DNA of 64,000 bases from Clonostachys chloroleuca (lineage: Eukaryota; Ascomycota; Sordariomycetes; Hypocreales; Bionectriaceae), in the NCBI GenBank assembly GCA_037952775.1, contig JBANAY010000004.1, positions 7,440,001 through 7,504,000 on the forward strand, read 5' to 3'. Shown here in pieces: positions 1 through 9,343 of this stretch. The position numbers were made by a program, and so were the translations under genes. The notes beneath the pieces are model-generated. The model was not told the DNA's origin. It made no database searches and saw nothing but the letters and a program-made list of their open reading frames with translations. Each line of letters begins with the position of its first letter. Positions within the stretch are counted from its first letter, which is position 1.

Positions 1-1346
1 GAGCAAATATTATCGCGACACTGGCAGGTGTGTTCGCCTTTCTCAGATTCAGGAAGAAAATCTGGAGATCTAGAGGAGAGCATTCAACTGATGTGTAACA
101 TAGGAGACTGGTTATGTGTACCTTGCACGGGTGGTCTGTGAGTCCTAGCTCATTATTGATTAATGGATGCATCATGCAGTCAACGAAAAGCGAAGACCCG
201 AAAAGGCAGTCCAACTACCCTGCACCATAGATTGGTGTTGTATGTTGAGCTGCTTTCGAATAATTTTGCGTTCAGTCACCTATATAGTCTATAAATAATT
301 AGTGAGCCTAATGACCTTTGAGTTGATCTATGTATCTCTTTTGTTAGTCTGTTAGCCTCTTTCAACCCGAGTCTAGGGTGTAAAGCACAAAAAGGGATTC
401 CTCAACTTCGTAACAACTTAAATGTTGAACTACCATAAGAGGTATTTGGCAGAATCTCACACTCTTTGATACAAAAGAACTGAGAGTGCTTGCACAAGAG
501 AAAAGAAATGATTGAGGTAGCGCATCGATGTTTTGCATTCAATAAAAGACTCCCAGTGAAGGCTCGTGATGATGAACTCCCGCTCGTTTCCGATAAGACA
601 ATAGATAGACTGCAGCAACTCGTGGAACATAAAATGAGTTTTAGATACACGCCGCATTTCTTCGATACCATTTTGAAACCACGTTTGGGGATGCGTACGT
701 AAGTAGATTACCAAATGTCATATCGGTGATAGAACTGGGACCCGGGATGACATGATGGAACTTTATGAGGGTGGATATCTCTATCAAGAGTGGAAATTAC
801 CTCATTCAAGGTTACATTTAAGGTAGCGTAGAGTTTAGTTTAGTTGAATCAACTTTAACCGCGGCGAATGAGGACTTGACCTGTTCTCCGGGAGCCCCTC
901 TTGAACTGGGATTCGTGGTGGGGTTGGTTATCATCATTGTCGGGCGCTTCCCCGATGAGGACCGGCTCTTCTCCGACACTCTTCGGCAGTGCTGTCTTGC
1001 CATCTGCAATGCCGTCTTCCTGCCCCTCACGCCGGAATCGGTGGCGGGATATCAAGCTGACCCACCATGGTGTCGGTCTTGTTAAAAGCAGGGTACGAAT
1101 GAAGAAGGCGATAGACCTTGCGGGGACCTGATAGGCACTTGGAAACCTGGAAATACCACGACCCCGCAGTACTTTCGACATGGCTTGAGATAACAAAGTC
1201 AAGACCCAGAATGATCTGTTCAGGGGTGAGACTGATGTTGGGGGAGAGCATCGCCTATAGATACCCGGCTCTTCTCTCCAGTTGGCAGGTTTCCGCTCTG
1301 CTAATCTCGTCCTGAGAGTCGTCTCCCCGCCATTGTTCCTCTCATC
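1..1346. other. No supported gene (left edge and upstream region of M20 gene)
   Basis: I found no recognisable gene here. An open frame of about 70 codons at 490-702 (+) and a long minus-strand frame at 855-1547 match no family I know, and the latter overlaps the 5' end of the M20 gene. The sequence from about 860 to 1300 is more GC-rich than the AT-rich first 800 bases. It probably holds the promoter and 5' leader of the gene starting at 1347. Confidence 0.4.
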
Positions 1347-2787
1347 ATGGTTAGAAATCTTGGTTATGCGCTTTTGAGCGCTTCCACCGTACTTGCCAGC
1401 AACCACCTCGCCCCTCGGAATGAGAGCGTGAGCCCTTATTTTGGAGCAATCAAAGATTATCTTGACACCCTTAAAGAGGATGTATGGCCAATTAACCAGG
1501 AAATTCACGATAATCCTGAATTGGGATACGAAGAAGTACGGGCCCATGAGCTTCTGACAACCTTTATGGAGTCTCAGGATGGTTGGGAGGTTACGAGATC
1601 AGTGAAGAATATCAGCACCGCATTCACTGCTGTCTTTACTGGCAATGGCGATGGACCAATCATTGGTTTCAATTCAGAATATGGTATGTACTTATTATGT
1701 GCCTCTTTCAAGAAATCAAGTGCTGATCAGATAACGATAGATGCTCTCCCCGGACTGGGTCACGGATGTGGCCATAACCTCATCGCTTCAGTTGGCATTA
1801 GCGCCGCCCTTGCCACCGCAGAAATCATGCGACAGGAAAGTCTTCCTGGAAAGGTTGTCCTTTTTGGAACTCCAGCCGAGGAGAGTATGTTTGAAAAAGA
1901 GACGAATCTTAGTTCTATGTACAATTTTTGTTAACCAATTTACAGGTCTTGGAGGAAAAATTAAGATGCTTGAAGCCGGTATCTTCTCGGATCAAAACAT
2001 CGATATCAGTCTCATGGCTCACCCTTCCACGAGCAACACTCCTTATTTCAACTCATTTGCTACTGATCGATTTGAAGTTGAGTACTATGGAAAGGAGGCA
2101 CATGCCTCCGCTTCACCATGGGAGGGTATCAATGCCGAGGATGCCCTTGTGCTGGCATACAATGCCTTGAGCATGCTTCGGCAGCAAACAACAAAGACTG
2201 ACCAGATTCACGGGATCATCACATCTGCCGGATCGCGAATTAACGTCATTCCATCACTCTCACAGGCCAGTTTTCAAATTCGGAGTAAAGACTCTTCAAC
2301 CCTTGAGAAGTGGACGGATCGGGTCATGCAATGCTTTGAAGCCGGATCTATTGGGACTGGAGCCGAGCTGAATGTTACGATCAGGCCTTACGGATACGCC
2401 AACATGGTTACCAACGATATTCTTGCCGAGTCATATGCCAAGTGGTTTACTGGCCTTGGAGGAGAGCTTCCAGACCTTGCTCTTGCTAAGATTGAGGATC
2501 CCGCTGGGAGCTCAGATCAGGGGGATGTCAGCCACGAATTTCCAAGCATCCATCCGATGTTTGCCATCACCACTGCTAACGGATCGGTTCCTGATGGGGG
2601 AACACACACGGCTGCATTTGAGGTCGCAGCTGGGAGCAGGGCTGCCTTTGAGCTTGCTATCCGGGCTGCCAACGGTCTTGCTGGTGTAGCAGTCGATGTT
2701 TTGACTACAGATGGAATGTTGGATAAAATCAAGGAGGCTTTCGAAGGCCAAGAACGCAGACGAAGAAAAAGATCGCTTAGGCTGTAG
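1347..2787 (+). CDS. M20-family amidohydrolase / metallopeptidase, probably secreted
   Basis: Predicted exons are 1347-1683, 1741-1884 and 1946-2787, giving 440 residues. The first intron (57 nt) is phase 1; splicing rebuilds Asp113 and restores the M20 motif DALPGLGHGCGHN at 113-125, whose Asp and His residues bind the catalytic metal in this family. Further family landmarks are AEE before the second intron, a His-Pro at about 186, and AHASASPW near 213 in the dimerisation lid. M20 amidohydrolases (PM20D2, indole-acetyl-amino-acid hydrolase types) cleave amide bonds of N-acylated amino acids or dipeptides; the substrate here is unknown. The N-terminus is hydrophobic up to about residue 18, like a signal peptide. 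The last residues are strongly basic (RRRRKRSLRL), which is unusual for the family. The start follows a short leader and the protein has family length. Confidence 0.9.
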
Positions 2788-3393
2788 AAGTGCAATGGCA
2801 TCCTTATTTCGGCTAATCGACAGAAGTGCACAAGCTATTGTTTCTCCCTAGCAACATATCGTGTGGATTCATGAATTAAAGTTCCAATGCTAATCTTTGA
2901 GGAGAGGTTATATTTCACTAGTGATTAAACAGGGGATACTGAGTGAGCAAGTCTTGCCATTCGTTACAGCTTGTATCTGAATACCGCATTGCCTTTCGAA
3001 GGCCCCTTAAGTCAAACCTTATTACGTGACGATCTGACACGATGCAATTTGGAAAATAGGCTTATTGGTTTGTAACATAAAGAAGACGGAACCTCCTCAG
3101 AGCTGAATACGATGTAAACGAGACCCCAATTACTAATTTGAGCATCGCCGGAAGATGCGTTTGTAATCAACACTACGCAGCGACTACGGTGGGTTTTGGT
3201 TTGAAAAGGTTCTGAAAATGAATTTGCCATCGACATAGAATGAGAGCTTCAACTCTATTTAAGGAGCCCGTTCCCAGATCAATTATGATTATCGACCAGA
3301 AACACCATCCAGCGCAATACGGTCTCCCACACGAAGGATATCAAAACTCCAACTACAGTATTCACCAATAACATTTTCCACAAAAAACCAACC
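2788..3393. promoter_or_regulatory. Intergenic region with TATA-like box upstream of 3394 gene
   Basis: There is no gene in this 600-base gap. A TATTTAAG-type element at about 3256-3263 lies roughly 130 bases before the ATG at 3394, a plausible core promoter position for a filamentous fungus. Nothing else stands out. Confidence 0.35.
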
Positions 3394-4317
3394 ATGAGTG
3401 ACTCGCGAGTTTTGTTCCTTGGCGTTGGTAACATGGGCGCGGCACTGGCCAAAACCCTTCAGCCTACCCTCAATCAGCCGATATTGCTTTGGAACCGCAC
3501 CAAAGAGCGTCCAGCTATCCAAAGCTTGACCCAACAGGGCGCCATCTTCCATCAAGATGTATTTCTAGCTGTCAAGCAAGCTGAAATCATTGTTGTATGC
3601 GTTCTCGACTATGGCTCGCTTCATTCCATTCTGGAGCCTCTGAACGATAAGACGGTCTTTTCCGGCAAGACAATCATCAACCTGACCAACGGTACATTGA
3701 AGGATGCGAATGATGCCGAGAAATGGCTGAAGAACTATGGCGCGTCCCATTATTTTGATGGTGCCGTCATGGTCACACCACAGCTTGTTGGTACAACCCA
3801 AAGCTTGGTTCTTTACAGCGGTGGGAGCAAGGAGAGCTTCGACACTAATGTTGCCAAACTTGTTGAGCCCCTCGGACTGGCCATTTACACCGGGACCGAT
3901 GTGGGCTCTGCAGCTGCGAACGATCTTGCTGCTTTGTCCACGATGTATGGCATGTTTGCTGGCTTCTTCACTGGAGTCGGTCTTCTGAAGAAGCAAGCAG
4001 CCAATTCTGGAGCTGGCGGCAGAATCAAGACCAGAGTTGACTCTGTAATTGTGCCAGTACTTACAGCTCTGGTACCCTACCTAAGCCTCCTTGCTCAGAC
4101 AGTCGATGATGAAAGCTACGATGAGAATGCAGGGAGCCCCGTTGGAATGCAGCTTGTGGGTATTCGTAACATCATGAAGGCTTGTGAGGAAGAGGGTGTT
4201 GATCCGTCTGCGCTTGAAGCGTTGAGTTCACTGTTGCAGCGAGTGGTTGATTCTCGCGGCCCTGATGGAAGCGTTGCGGAGGTGGTACGCTTCAATCTTG
4301 GAGCTGAAGCTATTTGA
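3394..4317 (+). CDS. NADPH-dependent reductive aminase / imine reductase-like (6PGDH superfamily)
   Basis: A single-exon gene of 307 residues. A Rossmann fold opens the protein with the dinucleotide motif FLGVGNMG at 8-15 and WNRTKERP after beta-2, a pattern typical of NADP(H) binding. LTNGT near 93 and NDLAALSTMYG with Asp177 match the pattern of fungal reductive aminases and imine reductases, where an Asp near this place takes part in catalysis. The C-terminal half is all-helical, as expected for the dimerisation domain. Family members reduce imines or couple carbonyls to amines; others in the superfamily are beta-hydroxyacid dehydrogenases. Absence of the classical hydroxyisobutyrate-dehydrogenase Lys pattern favours the imine branch, but the substrate cannot be read from sequence. 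It is probably cytosolic, with no targeting signal seen. Confidence 0.85.
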   Translation: MSDSRVLFLGVGNMGAALAKTLQPTLNQPILLWNRTKERPAIQSLTQQGAIFHQDVFLAVKQAEIIVVCVLDYGSLHSILEPLNDKTVFSGKTIINLTNGTLKDANDAEKWLKNYGASHYFDGAVMVTPQLVGTTQSLVLYSGGSKESFDTNVAKLVEPLGLAIYTGTDVGSAAANDLAALSTMYGMFAGFFTGVGLLKKQAANSGAGGRIKTRVDSVIVPVLTALVPYLSLLAQTVDDESYDENAGSPVGMQLVGIRNIMKACEEEGVDPSALEALSSLLQRVVDSRGPDGSVAEVVRFNLGAEAI

Positions 4318-5614
4318 GTGGAGAGGCGGTTCTTGACAAATGAGGATGTTCATGGGTTATTTCTTAGGTATACAGAATAACTATTGGCCTCGTTTTATTA
4401 TATAGGTTCGGGTTGTTCGGCTATCTCGACGGAGGTCGAATCTCACGCAATGCTTCGTTTGTGGATAAAAGGCCTTGGTATGCAAGTGATTCGTCATTTG
4501 TTGTGATTTTATTCTTCTGGACGGAAAGAAGGGCGAGAGTGGAGATGTTATTCTAGAGCGATCCCTGCCATCATGTCTCACTCCAGTCGGCATCCTGTCC
4601 GATATTTCACAGCTATGATGGCATGGCGCGTGTATCTACTTCCATGTGCACCCCATACATTTCTTGATACAGTCCGATCGAGATTCTTCTTGAGAAGTCG
4701 TTTGTAGCTCGAACACCTGTGAGCCTCTTAATCACACTGCTATCCATCCTGAAGTACATAGTCCCATTGAGTTACTTCGTCTTAAATAGTACGCTAGAGT
4801 TGGAGAACCCCTAGCTTGAATGAACTGAGTGAAGCAAGATGCTTTTCTGGATAGATGTACATTAATCAACTTATTGGTATAACTGGGCCCTTGGTTTGGC
4901 CTCAAACAAGAAGTAGAATGGTGCATGATCCTCCAATCTTCCCTGTTGATGCGAGCTTAGTAACCGAGTTCCAGTTGGGCCTGCTCAGGTATTCAAAATG
5001 GCCACAATATCCAAGAGCATCCGCTAACTTTGAATCTATTCTTCTCCCTGTTATTTCGGCAATTTTGTACGCATTTGGTCTTTATAATCTATTATCACGC
5101 CACCCTTTTTTGGTTGTCTTCTTTCCGGCTACCTCCGGCTATTCTATAGCTATATCCCATGGGTCTGTATGGTCCTGTGCGTGAGTTTCTCTAAATCCTT
5201 CCATGTTTTTCTGAGACAGTTAGGCAGCATCCTTGTTAGATCTAGGGCGTAGTTTGCCCCTGGCACTTTTAGTCACTAGTTTATTTTGACCAAGATACGT
5301 GAGACTCCTCGAGTTACATCCGAGGATCAGGGGTCGAAGTGTCTGTCACTTGTGCATGGCTGTAGCGGCATTTTCATGAAGCTGGCACCCTGTAACTGTC
5401 ATGGGAGCCATGCTTCTCAACCGGATCAGAGGAGATTGATAATGCTTATGTTAGTTAACCATGGTGTAGTATACTGACATGTAGTTTTGGCATTTTTATT
5501 TAAATGTTGTAGACCGCAACGATACATTACTCGCAAGCTGCTTGATTAACCAGTTGAACTTCCCTGTTGCTAGCCTACTCACTCCTTAATAGACTATCAC
5601 AGCATTCATTCATC
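4318..5614. other. Intergenic, no gene seen
   Basis: About 1.3 kb without a supportable gene. Small open frames at 4855-5184 (+) and 5286-5477 (+) have no family match and no convincing splice partners. It serves as the 3' flank of the reductase gene and the upstream region of the FMN oxidase. Confidence 0.4.
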
Positions 5615-7082
5615 ATGCGTTCTACTCTGATCTATACGACCCTTGCTGCAGGCGCCCTGGCAGCCCGTCCGTGGATCAATGAGGCAGATACCGGATTGGA
5701 AGAGGTCCTCGGAGACACTCCCAAAGGCTCCCTGCCCAACCTCAAGGCCATGGTTGGCCTACCTGACTTTGACTGGGCAGCAAGGAACTATCTTCCTCTG
5801 CTGAACTACACCTACTATCGCAACGGAGCAGCGGGTGAATCCTCGTACCGGAATAACTTGGAGGTGTTTGGCCGTTACACCTTTATCCCTGAGGTGATGA
5901 ATGACGTTACTAAGATTGAGGAGTCTTTGCCGTAGGTTTTATACCTGGTTAAGAGATGGATTGGAAAATTCTGACATTTAATAGTACCACAATCCTCGGC
6001 CACAACTTCTCGGCCCCCTTTTACATCAGCCCCTGCGCCTATGGCCTTTACGGGCATCCCAATGCTGAGGCTAACTTCGTCAAGGGAGCTGCTGCTGGCA
6101 AAATCTTGTACATTGTAAGTTAATTGACAATAAATCCCGAAATCATTCTAACAAATCATAGCCCTCAGGTTACGCCAGTCTGTCCATTGAGGAAATTCAT
6201 GCTCTCAAGGCCGAGGGCCAGGTCGTGTTCCAGCAGGTATGTGAATATAGAGTAATCTATAACTGTCGCTCTACTGATCTTTCCTAGCTCTACCTTACTA
6301 CCAACGATACTGAGACCCAGAGCCTCTTTGACCGCAGCAAGGCTGCTGGAGCCGATGCTCTGGTTTTCACCGTTGATGCTCCCATCTTCGGCTCTCGCCA
6401 CCGCGCTGCCCGCCTTGATGTAAGCTTGGCGTAAGTAAGATCCAAACATCTGTCTTGTGCTTAAATAACACGCTAATCAGTCGTGTTTAGATCTGTCCCC
6501 TACCGCCACATCACGGTAAGTAACACCATAGGATTACCTATAGCCTGTATGCTAATGACACGCATTATTAGTGGGACTACTATCACAAGCTCCAGAACAT
6601 GACAGATCTCCCCATCATCGTCAAGGGGATTATGAGTGCCAAGGACGCAAAGAAGGCGGTTGAGAACAAGGCTCCTGCCATTGTCCTCTCAAACCACGGC
6701 GGTCGCCAGCTCGATGGCGCTCCCTCCGCTCTGGAAGTTGCAATTGATATCTACAAGGAGGCTCCTGAGGTCTTCAACCAGACTGAAGTGTTCGCTGACG
6801 GTGGAGTTCGCTATGGCACTGACGCTCTTAAGCTTCTCGCCCTTGGTGTCAAGGCTGTTGGTCTTGGCCGCCCTTTCATGTACTCGAATGTGTTCGGCCA
6901 GGAGGGTGTTGAGCGCGTCATCGAGCTTTTCAAGAAGGAACTTGCTGTTGATGGTGCCAATGTGGGACTTGGGTCTCTGAAGGACATCAACCCCGGCTTC
7001 GTGAGTAGACTATGCATTTTTGGTTCTTCATCAGCTAACTTATCGCCAGCTTAATCTCTCCCCAAACAACTGGCATCCTTAG
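5615..7082 (+). CDS. FMN-dependent alpha-hydroxyacid dehydrogenase/oxidase (lactate oxidase type), signal-peptide-bearing
   Basis: Seven exons: 5615-5931, 5985-6114, 6162-6236, 6288-6430, 6491-6515, 6572-7000 and 7050-7082, giving 383 residues. All junctions keep frame and rebuild family motifs. Exon 5 is a 25-base microexon. The product is a TIM-barrel FMN hydroxyacid dehydrogenase without a cytochrome b5 domain. LSNHGGRQLDGAPSALE contains the active-site His and Arg of the family, and ADGGVRYGTDALKLLALG followed by GLGRPF is the FMN phosphate site. Members oxidise L-2-hydroxy acids such as lactate or mandelate to 2-oxo acids. The first 17 residues (MRSTLIYTTLAAGALAA) look like a cleavable signal peptide, implying secretion, whereas many homologues are mitochondrial or peroxisomal. 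The upstream in-frame start region is less plausible than this ATG. Confidence 0.92.
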
Positions 7083-7494
7083 GGACAGGGTTAGGATGAT
7101 ATCCTGGTTAAAAAAAAAAAGAACACTCGAATGTGTCTGCAAGTAGCATGCGCTCTACTGCCAATGTAAAACTCCCAGATCTTCAAGTACATATAGAGAT
7201 AAAGAGCAGCTATAATTCACGTTACGAATATTCAAATGTGATACTATTATCTTGATATGAACCTTCAGTAGCTATCTGGCCAAGGCTTTGCCCGTGGAAG
7301 ACACAGCTCACAAAACCTGTTAGCCACACACAATACTTTTCATCAACATTTGGAACTACACCCCCTGGCTACTAAAATTTTCTCAATAACGATCTGGCTG
7401 ATGGCCGGAATGTCTTGCGCTTATCAGCATGTGAGCTATTAAGACCGCGGCTCAAAGTTAGCGTTGATACGCTACCGGTGACTAAAAGGTCCTC
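7083..7494. other. Intergenic between convergent genes, includes A-rich tract
   Basis: The 3' flanks of the FMN oxidase (+) and the M35 peptidase (-) meet here. An A-tract of about 11 bases sits at 7110-7121, shortly after the oxidase stop. No gene is visible. Confidence 0.4.
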
Positions 7495-8249
7495 TCATGG
7501 CCCGAATGGGGGCACTTCAACGGCAAAGCGGGCGTGATTGCTATGTGGCTATCAGCATGGGATGTACTATAATGGTATTGTCACGGAATAACTTATGACT
7601 CACTCGGCATTCTCGACAGCTTTGTTAGGGTCCTCTAGCGCAAACTGTTTGCAATACTCGACGCCGTATCCGGAATCTCGAGTCCTAAGAACGTCTCGGA
7701 AGTGTGTCGCTTCATGGATGATGGTACTAAAACAAAAACGTCATGAGAACTCAGCAGGGCTGCATAAAGATACACCTCACTTACTCCCACTGTGAGCGAT
7801 GGCCGGTCTCTGGCCAGCCGTCGAAAAAGACACTACAGATTCTGACATCGCCATATGTACCACCAATAGTTGCGAGTACGGCAGTGCTTTGACAAGAGCA
7901 GTCATACCGAAAGGTCGTAGCTAGATCAGGCGCAAATTTCTGGGTGGGGTTTCTTTAGCCTCTTGCAGCATACGAATATAGCGGTCAAATAAGGAAGGGA
8001 AAACTATACCTTAAATGCAGTGAGGACTTTGTTGTACCTTTCAGTACTAAACTCCCCATACCATGTTGTCTGCAAGTCGCTACCATTTGGATTGGCCTCT
8101 AAATAATCAATGGCTGCAAAGGCCTTGGTAGTAGCTCGACTGATAGCCACCTCAAGTGTAGCTATTTGGGACTCAGAGCACGACGTGTATGTCGCGGCCA
8201 GGCTCCCGGCTACAGAAGAGAAAATACTAAAGAGGTGACTGACTCGCAT
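7495..8249 (-). CDS. Secreted M35 (aspzincin) metalloendopeptidase, peptidyl-Lys type
   Basis: Four exons on the minus strand: 8249-8010, 7939-7785, 7726-7604 and 7540-7495, giving 187 residues. Only exon 1 is visible as a long ORF; the rest were found by reading through GT..AG sites. A signal peptide (MRVSHLFSIFSSVAGSLAA) is followed directly by the mature-type sequence TYTSCSESQ. Intron 2 splits Asp132 just before TIIHEATHFRD, the zinc motif HExxH at 136-140. Asp149 lies nine residues after the second His and Tyr152 three further, the spacing known for aspzincins. The C-terminus ENADNHARFAVE matches the NADNHEYF-type ending of fungal Lys-specific metalloendopeptidases. Unlike classical deuterolysins it has no propeptide. 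The last intron (63 nt) and 46-base terminal exon were chosen because they recover this ending. Predicted secreted zinc protease. Confidence 0.88.
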
Positions 8250-9343
8250 ATTGGCGGTATCAGTCAAAATAGGTCAAGTTAGAGATGATTGACCGCCTGC
8301 AATTTTCTTGGGAACGGTTCATGTTATAAAGAGGTTTGGCAGTATCCTTGGCATGAATCTATTAGGAAGGTAGATGTAACCTTGACGGCATGCTCCCCTT
8401 TTGTCCATTTCCCCGGGCTTTCCGTTCCTAAAAAGGAGGTTATGCGAATTGAAACAGGAAGTCACGAAATAGCTTATCATATTCGTGATGGTTGCGAGAT
8501 TGCGATCTCGTATTTCAGGAACAACTGTTCAGTTCCATTGGCAATGTAACAGCAGCAAGATTGTGGTTTCGTATAGCCCAGATCAGCATTTTGTCTGGGC
8601 AAACTGAAATATGTGCAGAGAGCACTAAGGGTCCTGTTTTCTATTCTGCACGTTTCATTCATGTCATATCTCTATATTGTGCGCAAGTAACCTGGATTGG
8701 CGTGTTACGAGGTTACACTCAACGACTAAATAAGTCTCGGCAACAAGAAAACTTATTTTGATTCTCAGTTCATTCAATAAGAGAGAGAGGACGTTGGAAA
8801 ACTTTAACAAATATACTTAGCTACGCTTACCAAGGAAAATGCTAGCAATCGTAATTGTCGGTGTCGGGCTGAGCAAGGAATTGATATCAAGAGTGTTGTG
8901 GAAATAGCTGCGCTTAAGCAAGAGAGCTCAATATTTATTTAGTTTTTAAACAAACCTCAAGTATATCGAGTCAGTATATGGAGAAAAAGAACTAATTTTT
9001 GATGCTAATGGTGAACTCTACTGTGAACAAATCTGAAGAGCGAGCCCTGTCTGTCTTTACCTTTTGGTAACACCTTACGAAGTCTTCAGTCTTGATTTTG
9101 ACTGCCTGCTGGAACTATACTGATACGGAAGAAATTAAAGGGACATTCCTGTTCTTTGAACGCAAGGCTAGAGAATAAGTATGTCTGGAATAGAACTAGA
9201 GTAGAGCGGCTCATGATTATTTCCTTATTTATAGCTATACTTTTATCAACTTCTCGATGGAGCAGAAAAAACAAAGAGACACTATCCAGAATCTGGCTTG
9301 AGCTGCCATGAACAAACTACTTCAAATTCACGAATTAGATAGT
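8250..9343. other. Intergenic, upstream of M35 peptidase
   Basis: About 1.1 kb with no recognisable gene. The longest frame (8289-8549, +) starts next to the M35 promoter and matches no family. The sequence is AT-rich, particularly 8760-9290, as expected of a promoter and the 3' flank of the 5-oxoprolinase gene. Confidence 0.4.

Noticed and set aside
855..1547. 230-codon open frame on the minus strand
   Set aside because: It overlaps the start of the M20 gene in antisense, matches no family and has no supporting splice or start context.
7566..7603. A 37-nt intron or an early stop as the end of the M35 gene
   Set aside because: A 63-nt intron ending at 7541 has better size and branch sequence and recovers the conserved C-terminal motif.
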